From contig JALIGW010000002.1 of assembly GCA_023053685.1 (NCBI GenBank), positions 48,476,778 to 48,540,777 of the forward strand: 64,000 nucleotides of DNA, given 5' to 3'. A program made the translations under genes and the position numbers. This DNA comes from Diadophis punctatus similis (Eukaryota > Chordata > Lepidosauria > Squamata > Dipsadidae). Numbering within the stretch: position 1 is the first letter of the stretch; each line of letters starts with the position of its first letter. Shown here piece after piece: positions 1-11,180 of this stretch. The notes beneath the pieces were generated by a model. The model was not told the origin of the DNA. It saw only the letters and a list, made by a program, of their open reading frames with translations, and did not search any database.

Positions 1-217
1 TTTGCTGTGAATTGTGTTTTTTTACCTTCTGAAAGTTACATGACTGCCAAAGCTAAAAATGAATTTTGATATCTTTTAAGTTCTCCACCATTCCTTGTAT
101 GCTGTTGAAGACGAAACTCTTCTCATTTTAAGGACCATTCAAATCTGTATTTTTCACATAGAAAGAATGGGCAATCTGCTGAATTTTTCCTTTCGGGATG
201 GTGCAGTCTCTTTAAAG

Positions 218-478
218 CAGTGGTTCTCAACCTGGGGGTCGCAACCCCTTTGGGGGTCAAATGACCCTTTCACAGGGGTCAGGAGACTTCACCCGGATGC
301 CACCATTTGGGTTCTTTTATCCTCTGCACATGCGCAGAACGCTTTGCGCATGGACAGAGGGTAAAAGGACCCAAATGGCGGTAGCGGGGCAGGGGTCGCG
401 GCGGTAGGCGAGCACAGCAGCGGTGGGGGCGTGGGCGTGGGGCATGGGGCACGGCATTAGGAAGGTTGAGAACCACTG
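218..478. mobile_element. Non-autonomous hAT transposon, SPIN-like
   Basis: The element starts CAGTGGTTCTCAACC and ends with the matching inverted GGTTGAGAACCACTG. It is flanked on both sides by CTTTAAAG (210-217 and 479-486), a perfect 8-bp target duplication diagnostic of hAT. The first ~65 bp (GGGGTCGCAACCCC, then CCCTTTCACAGGGGTC) and the last ~30 bp match my memory of SPIN hAT ends, which are known to have spread horizontally into squamates. It has no transposase frame. The interior holds a near-palindrome around 320-365 with TGCACATGCGCA, shared with other hAT elements in this window. Superfamily is certain; the SPIN name is from recall. Confidence 0.85.
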
Positions 479-746
479 CTTTAAAGACTAAGTATGATAT
501 GTCAGTGACAAACACCCATGAGAGCCTTGAGCCTCTAAAGACTTTGAGATGAAACTGCTTAAATAAACATTCAAGCACCAAGGCAGTTAAGAAGCCTTTA
601 GAAGAAGAAGCAAGGTTAATTGACTCATTTGGAGTCTTGCCAAGATGAGAGGAAGTGAAGATAATTAAAACCTGGATGAGCTTAGGCAAGCCTTGCTAGC
701 AATTGTGCCACAGCAATATCTCTAGTGAGTTTGGTACCCAGCTTCC

Positions 747-750
<4 letters not shown>

Positions 751-798
<48 letters not shown>
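751..798. repeat. (CA)n microsatellite
   Basis: About 24 uninterrupted CA units. The Val-Cys run in the minus-strand frame here is only this repeat. Confidence 0.98.
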
Positions 799-800
<2 letters not shown>

Positions 801-3540
801 TTCAGTATGAACCTGATTTGAGAGGAGCATCTTTGACACGCTCAGAGACAAGTGAAAAACCCAAAAAAGGAAAAGCACAGCTGACCACCCATGTTTAAAA
901 GGAGGACTTTCTATGAGATATGATTTTATTAGCATTATTAATGTTGCTGACCCCCCCAATTGAGATCTTTAAGAACTGGGGAATACAGAGTTTAGGTGAT
1001 GAGCTCATCATCATGTATTTGACCATGCAAAGCTTGGGGCATTACCGAATTAGGTGTCTGAAGTTTTTTGTAAGTTGTAGTAACAATGTTACAATGTTAC
1101 TACAACTTAAGAATCTTGAGGAGAACAACAAAGGGTTTTGAAACCATGAGGAGGACTCAAAGCAAGAGATTCCATCACATAATGAGTCTGCTTTGGATAA
1201 TAAGACAAACAGTTCAGAGTGGGAGGATAAAACAACCCATCTTCTGTACTTCTGATCTGAGCCCTGCAACCCAACATTTTCTACCATCAGAGGAATCTCA
1301 GTGTGAAACACCAGAACAAGCAGAAGTTGCTTGTCCTTCACAAAAGTTGCTATTTGAATATGTTTAAATATATTTTACCAGACAACAGAGCAGCGGAATG
1401 GTATCTTGTGTCCTGTTTTGGGTTCCTGTCAAAATTTCCAATCAAATCTTCCTTTGAGGGCCTGCATATTTGAGTTGAATTTGTTAATTCTGGTACTTCT
1501 TGAGGTGATTGATCCAGGATGGAAAAGAAGGGGAACATCCATTTTTTAAATTGATTTCTGGATTGATAGTGTTATGATGGTACCATTATCTGACATTTGA
1601 CCTGAGTTGGATGGTTTTACTTGCAAATTGATTCTTGGTTTCTTTTCATTCTCTTCCCATATGCAATGTATAGGTTCTCCTATATAGAATTTTCAAATAA
1701 TAACAATGCTAAACATACGCTTAGTGCATGGGTTTTTTTAAAATGCACTATCTGAAAAAAAATTCCATTTTTTTCCCTCCTGTCTATGCATTATTTGCCT
1801 GTTATATGTTACATATATATGTCTATTCATTTTATGCAGCAGTTTTAAATCCATATCTTGGAATAATTGAAAGAAAAGTATACAGAAATTCACTCAGTGG
1901 AGAGATAACAAATCATAAAAACTGTAAACTGGACTATGAATAAGACAAAAGTAAACTCTTTTGAGAATGTCTTTTTAAAATGGCCAGAACCATCTGGATG
2001 GTTTCAAGATATTCAAACAAAGAGTATAATACTAAAAGCATTGCAGAAACATCTAAAACATACTTAGAGGTATGACTTAATTTGAAAATGTTATAACATA
2101 AAATTTAGAGCATTTGCCTTATTTACAAATTGTTGATGAAATATGATTCAGACTGAACAAATTAGAATATATGATTGAATGAATGTGGTATGTAAATACA
2201 ACAATTGATAAGAAAGCATGATAATTCCAAAGGAAGAAAAGCATGAAATTTTCAGCAAAGAGAAATGTGATGTAAAATGCTTTCTCAGTGATACATTATT
2301 AAAGAAAGGTTGCTAAAAAAACGCCAGAGTGGGCTCATCACCTTGAGGGCAAGCTATTTCAAAGATTGTGTTTGATATTTTAGAAAATATTGTTCTTTGC
2401 AGGCTTTCAGTAAAAGGATAGACAAGAAGGATCCAAGTCTGAATCAAACTTTTTATGAAACATGAAGCTCCAAATCAGATTGCATATGTAGAAGTATAAC
2501 AATATCCCAATTATATTATTACTGGTGCAATTAATTTCATTACCAATCACTGGTTTATAGTTTTATATCCGTGACACTGAAGAAGCCAACTGCTGCCTCA
2601 ATTTCTAATTTTTAAACTTTGTAATATAAATAGTGCAATGTATATAACTCTTCCCTTTGTGTCCTACAGTTAAGCAAATGGCACATTTCTCCTAATTTTG
2701 AGTGAGAAAATTAATAAAAAACAGGAGCATTAAAGTACTTCAGGAAATGAGTGATCGTGTCTGGAACAACAATGCCATTTTCATCCTGTGGTTAAATATA
2801 GTTTGTGGAACAATTTTGGTCTTTTTATAAGTGCTGAACAAAATAGAGAGTGCTATTATGTAGTTGAAATCTGAAAAAGCAGATTTTAAATATGGCTCCA
2901 CACACAAATGATATAAAGTGATCAAATTGCAACAGGTACAACCAAAACCAGGAGAAAAATCAAACTTTCAGAGTCACAAAAGGGTAGCAACGTTGTCAGC
3001 AATATTCAGAAATTTCTGTAATGTGAAACAAGCTTATACTTTTATTTAATTTAATAAAGAGAGATTGCAGACGAAAGCCCCATGCCATTTGATAGTCTAT
3101 GCTATGGACTCTAATAAGGAGTAAGTTTTCTTGTATATGCTAAGCAGATGAGACAACATGGGATTCTATGTAGCTCAGGATTGAAGAAATGAGAAGCAAT
3201 CAATGAAACGATAAGAATGCCAATTCTGGGCTGATCTACTTTGTTCTGTTTTTAGCCCAGTTCTCTTCTTTTGTCCATTTAATTTTCTACTCTCTTAACT
3301 GTGCATTTGGATTCTAGGATTTTCTTGAAAATAACAGGATTTAATTGAAAGTAAAATTCTAGAATTTACTTGAAAATAGTTTCTTCTATACCTGTGCGCG
3401 TTGAAAATGGTAAAACTAAATGCACCTCTCCTTGATTTGAGCATTTTCCACTTCATGCCATAACCTACATTTTCTTAAAGGACTCTTTTGGCTAGAAAGA
3501 TTTCAGGGAACAACAAGCTGAGGGAAAAAGATGGATGGAC
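799..3540. other. A+T-rich unique intergenic sequence
   Basis: I see no gene. The one structure is a perfect 14-bp hairpin stem (1071-1084 with 1096-1109, TAAGTTGTAGTAAC and its complement) around an 11-nt loop, possibly a tiny fold-back MITE remnant. Open frames here are short and lack recognisable motifs. Confidence 0.6.
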
Positions 3541-3544
3541 AATT

Positions 3545-3600
3545 TTCCAGTCAGTCAGTCAGTCAGTCAGTCAGTCTGTCAGTCTGTCAGTCTATCTGAC
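3545..3600. repeat. (CAGT)n tetranucleotide repeat
   Basis: CAGT units are perfect at the left and decay to CTGT and CTAT variants on the right. Confidence 0.95.
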
Positions 3601-3847
3601 TTATTTTAACATTCTTTAGAATCCAGACCATAATGATACAATCGGTTATTTTTTCCATTATGCAATATCTAGGCAGTATTTTTCAATTACCATACCCCAT
3701 GTTTCTGTACATATGTATCATTATTGGGCTGCAGTTCTGAGTTCAAATCTCTCTGTGAATTCATGGCATTGAATATGGCATCTTGAATTACACACATCTT
3801 TAAACTATTAAAAGACCTGAACAACTTCTTTGTTCTAAGAGTGGGGA

Positions 3848-3849
<2 letters not shown>

Positions 3850-3905
<56 letters not shown>
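3850..3905. repeat. (CA)n microsatellite
   Basis: About 28 CA units with no interruption. Confidence 0.98.
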
Positions 3906-3907
<2 letters not shown>

Positions 3908-6100
3908 TAACTGCCCATCTCTCCCATAGAATGCAAAGCTTATGCAAAAATAAAATTATAAAATATAAAATAATAAACATATGAAAGGGGAAAATCCAAG
4001 CAGATTGTATATGCATATTTTGTCTCTGTGGGATAATTTTTAAAATACATAGTCTGGAGATACTCTAGAACAGATGTAGCTGTGAAGAGTATTATGCAAA
4101 TGGGTCTTTGAATTGGAGTCATAAAATCATAAAAACGAAAGGGATCTTGAAAGTCATTTATTCCTTGCTCAATGCAAGATGTATTATTGTGGTCAAATGG
4201 TAGATGTAAACAAGGGATCATAGTGGATAGAAGCAGCAAAGTAAGGAAAGCCAAGCTAACTAAACTTCTCACTTTATTCTGAAAGATCCTAAAGACACTA
4301 GTATTATAAAACATCTAATTAAGATGAGTAGTAATGTTTACTAATTTTGGCTGTAAACACAGATGAATTCTATACTGTGGGAAAGAGATACAGCTTCTAC
4401 CTTCTTATTATAGTCAGAAATCTGATTTTACAAAGGTGTGCTGGTATATGTTAGTCTGAGGTGAGCATCGTGAGCATTTTCAGACATATTTTTTGGCAAA
4501 GACATTTTTTCATTAACCCCATCACTCTTGGAGCAAGGAATTCGACTTTTGAACTTTCAGAAATATTGGTTGCCAAAACTTGAAAATTAAGCTTGTCATT
4601 AAATATAAGACTTTTTTTTTCTCCATTCCATTTTCCTTATGAATAAGTTTTTAAGAGTATGAGCCTGAGGCAAATACTGCTTTACCATTACAATGTTAAC
4701 ATTATAAAAATTTTAATAAACTAAGAGACATGCAAATTATGTCTTGAAAAAAAGGTTTCAAGCCGGAGAAGCAAGATTCGGAGTTCCATTTCCACAACTG
4801 AGCCAGACAAATTTCATAATACAGAAAAATAAATAAAGGCAGTTTTAAGGTCCTGAATCTTCTAACTAGATTGAGAACACAGAGACTATTGGGCTCATAC
4901 ATGTTCAAAGCATGCAATTGGAGAAACTAATTTATAACTACACACCTCTTTCTTTTTCACTACTGAGGTAAGGTCACCATAGTGGCTTGCACAGGTAGCA
5001 TACTGATGAATACTGAACTATGTGTCTTTTCATAGGCACCCATTTTATCCCACAATAATGCTACTACTGTATCTTCCCAATCAGCTCTGGAAATGTCCTT
5101 CATTTAATGCAATAAATGAATAAATAAATTGTGCTGGGATGACTGGCAGTTTTCTGTACTTTCATTTATTTCTGAATTCAACAGGCACAAGCACTGGAGT
5201 GTGAAGTTCGGATTGTGGTTATGGAAATAAAATAATTATTTGAATTTTGTATAATTCAGTAGTATAGAAAACAGTCTTAAACATGATAGAATGGGGGAAG
5301 GTTTTTTCCATTTTCATCTAACACTAAAATTGTATTTTATATGGGCACATTTTTGTCCAATTTCAACAGGTTTGACATGTTAAACTCAGTAATGCTGAAT
5401 TTAAGTGGGCAATCCGTCCAGCATTTCTATAACAGGTATATATTGTGTAGGTGAATTAAGTTGCAGGGCCATTTTCAGAAATGTATTTCTTTGAATATTG
5501 GGTTCAGTTCATTGAACAGGAGCTAATCTAGTAAATAACAGATTTTTACGTCCTAAGAATTACTAAAAATATATGTTGGCCCACATGGCTTTCTACCTTC
5601 AGAAATTGCCTACTGAAAACAGGTTGAAGTGTAAGAAAATTGTCAGGCATGAAAGCTGTGAGGAATTTTATTTCAACCCGTAAATATCCCTTCAGGATTA
5701 GGGAGGAGGTTTTAAATACCTAATTGGATGTTCCATTTCTTATGTAATAAAAAGGAAGACTGTTTAATAAGGTTTTCCTAGATCTCTGAAAACACTGGAT
5801 ATTGCATTGGATTTTTTTTAATATAGTTACCTCATTCTTGGATAATGTTATTGGTATATGTTACTAATTCATAGCTTCATATAGGATTTGACTGCCAAGT
5901 TAGAACTGCCTACTTTTTTTTAGGAAGGATCTGGAAGAATGTAAAAAAGTAAAAGTAGAATTAAGAGTGCTAGTCATTTCCACCTTTAGATCCTTTCAAC
6001 TTGAGCCTAAAAGAATTAAAGTAGAAGTGCTCTAGATACAAAAGAACATCTCTTCTGATAAAATATATTTAAGTAGTGTGATTTGGACATTTTACTAACA
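3906..6100. other. A+T-rich unique intergenic sequence
   Basis: No coding frame with recognisable content, no inverted repeats and no transposon end that I could identify. Confidence 0.55.
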
Positions 6101-6102
6101 TA

Positions 6103-6103
<1 letters not shown>

Positions 6104-6167
<64 letters not shown>

Positions 6168-6192
6168 ATGTATGTATATGTATATGTATATA
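6104..6192. repeat. (TG)n microsatellite with (ATGT)n end
   Basis: About 30 TG units lead into a short TATATG/ATGT run. A His-Thr open frame on the minus strand is an artefact of it. Confidence 0.97.
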
Positions 6193-6569
6193 TCTTGCTT
6201 TTCTCAATTCATTCCCTATGTACTTGTCTGGATGAAACTGGAAACACAGAGGCAATGCTAAAGAGCACCTACACTTTATGACTGGGCCTGCCAGCTGTTT
6301 CAGTGCTATAACTCCTATCTAGTTCAGGATCAAACCATAACTATAGCACTTTGGCCTGGAATGAGCCACCATTGCAGATTGCATTTTTTTTAAAATTTAA
6401 CCAGCAAGTAGGACCTGAAACCTGAATAGATTGTTCAGTAAGTCACTTTCACACAGATACTTGGCCACAAACCCACAATGTACGCATACAAAGGAGGAAG
6501 ACAGAAATGATTGCATGACACTTGTCTGCATGACTAAGACCAGCCATTTCTTTGTGCACACTGCTGAAT

Positions 6570-6789
6570 TGTTATTGTTAGTCGTGAAGTCGTGTCTGAC
6601 CCATCGTGACCCCATGGACAATGTTCCTCCAGGCCTTCCTGTCCTCTACCATCCCCGGAGTCCATTTAAGCTCACGCCAACTGCTTCAATGACTCCATCC
6701 AGCCACCTCATTCTCTGTCGTCCCCTTCTTCTTTTGCCCTCAATCGTTCCCAGCATTAGGCTCTTCTCCAGTGAGTCACTGGAGAATAT
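6570..6789 (-). mobile_element. BovB (RTE) LINE fragment, 5'-truncated, 3' end of ORF2
   Basis: This is the 3' end of a BovB non-LTR retrotransposon in reverse orientation. Read on the minus strand it encodes the C-terminal tail of the RTE polyprotein, including the typical RRRGRQRMRWLDG block and a V-H-G-V ending, followed at once by a short AACAATAACA-type tail. The insertion is bounded by a perfect 12-bp duplication ACACTGCTGAAT (6558-6569 and 6790-6801), so 220 bp is the whole original insertion. Reverse transcriptase and endonuclease domains are absent, so it is immobile. BovB is abundant in snakes and known for horizontal transfer. The family call is strong because the same sequence is widespread in ruminant BovB. 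Confidence 0.9.
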
Positions 6790-6801
6790 ACACTGCTGAA
6801 T

Positions 6802-7809
6802 AGAGTACATTAAATAAACCTAAATGGCATCTTTTCAACAGAGACTGCATTAAAATAGTTGCTTGAAGACTCACAATGCAATCTACCGCAGTCATCTTCT
6901 GGGTAATCTCAGTGGTAACTTTACACTGATATTAGGACAAAAGACTCTACATTAGGCATTTCAAGCAAATGCTACACATATAGTCTGTGAGTCCCTTGAA
7001 TACTAGCACATAAATTTGAAGAAAATGTCATTCCTTTTATTATGATTATGCTCGTCAGCTTTTCTTTTCTTTTCCTTTCTTATTCTATGAACATTTTTAT
7101 GGGTTCTTCAGTTTAATGTAATCTCACAGATTGCAAAGAATGTCATTTGGGAATACAGCCAGATGCACAAGAGGATAGGGATTCTGGAGGGGGTGGGGGT
7201 GAAAGGAAAATCCTCCAGGAATTCTATGACCATAGACTAATCTGGGAAACCAAAACTACATCCCAAAAGACAGCAATGGCAAAGCAGTTCCACCATGATG
7301 CATTTCATGGATATGCTCATGCAATGACCAGGAATCAATTTTGATTCAAGAGTCCCTTTAAAGAGAAAATTGCAACAACTGTAGTTTTAATGATAGGCAA
7401 TTTCTAATGAAATTTCTCCCATTTCATGTGACTTTTGAAATAAACTAGACAATCCATGACTCGTTGGGTCATTATTCCAGAGATATTTCCTTTCCTAAAC
7501 AGAGAAATAGAATGATCATTGGTGGGCAAAAAAAATCAGCGAGAACAGGAGCAACTTCTCAATTCCTACCAGCTTCCCCATTTACTTTCTTGTACGGTGG
7601 GAAACTGGCAGGGAATGCTGGAAACGACCCATGATGTGGCATTGTAGCAGCACTGCAGCAGCCACCACTTTGCTAAATATCAATCCATGGGAGTGATGGG
7701 CCCTGAATTTTGGACACATTCTGTAAGTCAGCCCATTTGGGCTACTTTGGTTCACAAATTGTTGTCCTGTGATGCACTGTTTCACCAATGCAGGATTATA
7801 AACAATAAA
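6802..7809. other. Unique intergenic sequence
   Basis: No gene or transposon end seen. An open frame at 7147-7344 contains a short poly-Gly run from a G-rich patch and has no recognisable domain. Confidence 0.5.
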
Positions 7810-7810
7810 A

Positions 7811-7847
7811 TGTTTGTTTGTTTGTTTGTTTAGTTAGTTAGTTAGTT
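7811..7847. repeat. (TTTG)n then (TTAG)n tetranucleotide repeat
   Basis: Lies directly before the BovB tail. The TTAG part recurs right after the BovB copy at 8054, as expected if the target site was this repeat or a duplicated piece of it later expanded. Confidence 0.93.
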
Positions 7848-8053
7848 GTTGTTGTTGTTAGTCGTGAAGTCATTGTGACCCCATGGACAATGTTCCTCCA
7901 GGCCTTCCTGTCCTCTACCATCCCCCAGAGTCCATTTAATCTCTCACCGACTGCTTCAGTGGCTCCATCCAGCCACCTCATTCTCTGTCATCCTTCTTCT
8001 TTTGCCCTCAATCCTTCCCAGCATTAGGCTCTTCTCCAGTGAATCCTTCCTTC
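7848..8053 (-). mobile_element. BovB (RTE) LINE fragment, second copy
   Basis: Closely similar to the copy at 6570-6789, in the same orientation and 5'-truncated within about 15 bp of the same point. The tail here is (AAC)n on the minus strand. Small deletions break the coding frame (for example after the GTCGTGAAGT block). Both sides are TTAG repeats, so the target duplication is merged into the microsatellite. Confidence 0.88.

Positions 8054-8122
<69 letters not shown>
8054..8122. repeat. (TTAG)n tetranucleotide repeat
   Basis: About 17 TTAG units, perfect throughout. It sits between the 5' edge of the BovB copy and an L2-like LINE end. Confidence 0.97.
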
Positions 8123-8124
<2 letters not shown>

Positions 8125-8230
8125 ACTTCTATGCCACCCATCTTGCTGAAGTGACTCTAGGGGCCTGACATATATAATTAAAATACCATATAAAACATTA
8201 AACATTAACACAATAAATAAGTCTCACTCA
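8122..8230 (-). mobile_element. L2-like LINE 3'-end fragment
   Basis: Contains the reverse complement of the common reptile LINE 3' terminus (CTATGCCACCCA, then a run rich in ATTAAAA and AACATTAA). Too short and diverged for a firm family; called by likeness to the better-preserved copies at 31760 and 32137. Confidence 0.5.
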
Positions 8231-8501
8231 GTTAAAAATTCAGATAAAATTCTATAATAGTTCTACCATAGTGCATAGATAAAGTTCTGTTTTCTTTTAA
8301 ATCGGGATATTCTACCACTGGGAATTTTTTCCCCAATGCAAGAATGTAGAAAGTTTGATTTATGTCCTTTTTTACTTTGATATGTATATCAGTGAAGGAA
8401 GAAGAAATGTTTTTCTATCTCAACAGAAATCCTTTATTAGCAAGGGTCTTCTCGCTGCAGGGATAGTGCAGAATATTTAGACACTGAGCAATAGGATCTA
8501 T

Positions 8502-8743
8502 AGCAATAGCAATAGCACTTAGACTTATATACCGCTTCATAGTCATTTACAGCCCTCTCTAAGCGGTTTACAGAGTTCAGCATATTGCCCCCAACAATCT
8601 GGGTCGTCATTTTACCGACCTCAGAAAGATGGAAGGCTGAGTCAACCTTGAGCCTGGTGAGATTTGAACCGCTGACCTGCTGAACTAGCAGCCAGCTGAA
8701 GTAGGTTGCAGTGCTGCTTTTAACCACTGCGCCACCTCGGCTC
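8502..8743 (-). mobile_element. tRNA-derived SINE, tail type 1
   Basis: Reverse-oriented SINE. Its 5' end (at 8743) reads GAGCCGAGGTGGCGCAGTGG, a tRNA-like box A, followed by a box-B-like GGTTCAAATCTC. The 3' end is TATATAAGTCTAAGTGC then (TATTGC)n. It is one of five copies of this subfamily in the window. It has no coding capacity and depends on a LINE partner. The family is common in squamates; I do not assign a formal name. Confidence 0.88.
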
Positions 8744-8890
8744 CTTTTCTCCTAGTAGAAAAAACTGTCCCCTCCCTGGCAAATACAATTTATCTGGCAA
8801 AGTGTAAGCAACTCTGTCACCAAAACAGAGTAGGGTATACGCTTACACTGCTTTCCCTCTATCAGCATGAACAACCTAATTGGTTTATAC

Positions 8891-9107
8891 CAGTGGTTCC
8901 CAACCTTTTTTTGGCCATGCCCCACCCATCTCTAAAATCCTGATCCCCCCCCGTGACATATAATTCTTACTATTCAAAAAGTGAACTCCTACTCATGCAG
9001 AAGAAGCCTAAAAGGCCATTAACTTGGTTTAAACAAGGTTCCAATTGCCCCCATTAAAAATCAAATTGCCCTCCTGTGGGGCGTGGGCCCCATGTTGGGA
9101 ACCATTG
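8891..9107. mobile_element. Non-autonomous hAT transposon
   Basis: Inverted ends CAGTGGTTCCCAACC and GTTGGGAACCATTG. The flanks GTTTATAC and GTTTATTA form an 8-bp, slightly decayed duplication. The interior has C-rich runs and no frame. The terminal 15 bp are close to the SPIN-like copies, but the interior differs, so this is a separate family. Confidence 0.82.
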
Positions 9108-9474
9108 GTTTATTATACCTTCTCTGCAGCCAGCATGGATCCTCTAGTACAGAAGCCAGCAGGCTTTTCATGAAGTAGGCATTATTGTACAATTTCATGC
9201 AATAGAATGGTGGCAGATTAATAAGTAATGAGAAAATACAGATACATACATAAATGGCTGATATCTTTCAAGATGATTATGTTTTTAATGTTTGCACTTT
9301 TTTATATATTTCACGAGATATATGCTAAAATCTCAGGCAATTTTGTACCTTGAGAAATTTCAGCCATCACTTTGAGGTTAGATGGTTTCCACTTAGGGAA
9401 GTTGCAGATACTTTGGCATCCAATGTCAACATGAGGTAAATTCCTGCTTCACCAAAAATTCATCTGAACTCAGA

Positions 9475-9586
9475 GTCTGTAGAGATTCTCAGTCATCCAG
9501 GTCATGGTTGCCCCAAAGGTGCTTTTTCAGGAGGCAACTGGACACTCGAGAAAGTCTAGTTGCCTCCTGAAAAAGCACCTTTGGGA
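9475..9586. mobile_element. Penelope-derived fold-back insertion
   Basis: A 112-bp insertion bounded by a perfect 14-bp duplication CATCTGAACTCAGA (9461-9474 and 9587-9600). The interior is an inverted repeat. CCCAAAGGTGCTTTTTCAGG appears on the left and its complement on the right, separated by about 20 bp. The same sequence forms the outer ends of the GIY-YIG Penelope pair at 33866-34728, so this is a terminal fragment of that family inserted as a hairpin. Confidence 0.85.
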
Positions 9587-9600
9587 CATCTGAACTCAGA

Positions 9601-10535
9601 TTATTCAGAGATGTCTATAAAGGTGAGTCAAAAAACACCACAACTGTGCAATTGAATCCCTACCTCCTTTTTTGACACATCTTCCCTTATCTGGTGTTTA
9701 TAAGGCCTGTGATGCTACCTAGTTTTGTAATGAAACATTTTCAAGAAAAGCACAACAAGAATCCAAGCACATCTATATATTTTCCTGTGTGGAAATACAC
9801 CATACTGTACAAAGAATTCCTAGTTGTTGTCTAACATCCTCTTGAAAATATTTGTTTTATGTTTCTTGCTTAGAAGATGTTGAGCTGTGCTCCATTTCCA
9901 AGATATATTTGCTAGTGCAGCAAATCGTGGGAAGTGAATACTAAAAGAAAAGTTTTGCATATAAATGAAGCCTTGTCATGGATAACAAAAGAAGCCTATT
10001 TTAATTGCCCTACCAATATCTTGTCAGAAAATAGAAAATTGCGGGCGGCGGGGGGTGGGGGAGAGATTGCACTACATTACTGAACTGTAAGGTTCATTTA
10101 CTTAATTATATTTTTCCATACTGCTGCCTTGACATTTCTTTAAAAGAAGGTACCAGAGGGAATTTACCTCTCACCAAGGAAAACTGTGGGTGCAAAGATA
10201 GACATGCATACACATTTATTCATTACTCTTGAAGCAATGTTTAGTCTTGAACTCTTATTAGTTATGTAGTACAAATAGTTTCTGTCAGTCAGAAGAATAC
10301 CTATTGTTTGTTGGGGAGAGGAGGATTATAAATGCTGTAAACACTGAGGTGACTTTAGCAGATACCAAAAAGCTAAAGTTAATAATGGGCTCGGAGATCA
10401 CTAGGGAATCTAGAGTGAGATTGGAGAGTGAAAAGACATTCCAGGGAAAAAAAGTATGCTGTAATTATTGCCAAGGAAACTGTATGGACATGCCCAAGAA
10501 TCCATGAAGCCTCCAGAAGTCAAACTCTGGGGTTT
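9601..10535. other. Unique intergenic sequence
   Basis: No gene. There is a G-rich patch at 10041-10066 and nothing else that stands out. Confidence 0.5.
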
Positions 10536-10577
10536 TTATTTATTACATTTATTGGCCACCCATTTTACCACAAGAGG

Positions 10578-10578
<1 letters not shown>

Positions 10579-10673
<95 letters not shown>

Positions 10674-10720
10674 CCTCCCCTCCCTCCCTCCCTCCCTCCC
10701 CCCCCCTCTCTCTCTCCCCG
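10579..10720. repeat. (TC)n / (CTCC)n microsatellite
   Basis: About 90 bp of pure CT, then C-rich CCT/CTCC units. It yields Leu-Ser and Arg-Glu pseudo-frames in several phases. It is preceded by a ~35-bp L2-like LINE end (10536-10570). Confidence 0.98.
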
Positions 10721-11093
10721 TGTTCAAGTCAGTGTCAACTCGTGGTTACTGTCTGGACATATCTGATTGTTTGGATCAGTCAGGAAGAAAGAGAAAATGC
10801 AAATGGAGAATTTGAATAGAATGCTTGAAATCCTGAACTTACAGTCCAGTTGTGGAAAAAGAAAGAAAGGAGAAACTTATTTTTCTCTATTTCTTCATGT
10901 GTCCATATATAACAACATGTGATACATATGAGGATCTGGAATTGCTCACTTGATAAGCAGTTCACTCAGAGAAAAGGAATAGGAAAATTCCGATTCCACC
11001 AGACACAGATAGTCTCTCTGTGCAGAAACAGCAACCACAAATTTGTTGCCCGTGAAGAAAAATTGGAGAATAGCCTCGAAAAGTCAGCTGCAT

Positions 11094-11180
11094 TCTGTGT
11101 GTGTGTGTGTGTGTGTCTGTGTCTGTGTCTGTGTGTCTGTGTGTCTGTGTCTGTGTGTGTCTCTCTGTGTGTGTGCTGGG
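11094..11180. repeat. Imperfect (TG)n/(TCTGTG)n repeat
   Basis: TG units broken by regular TCTG inserts, giving a higher-order TGTGTC pattern. Confidence 0.93.

Noticed and set aside
3687..4016. Val-Cys-rich frame on the minus strand
   Set aside because: Produced by the (CA)n repeat at 3850.
6016..6255. His-Thr-rich frame on the minus strand
   Set aside because: Produced by the (TG)n repeat at 6104.
7147..7344. Gly-rich small protein frame
   Set aside because: Short, no homology recognised, Gly run from a G-rich patch; likely chance.
10428..10815. Long Leu-Ser and Arg-Glu open frames in several phases
   Set aside because: They are translations of the (TC)n repeat and change phase with it; no start context or domain.
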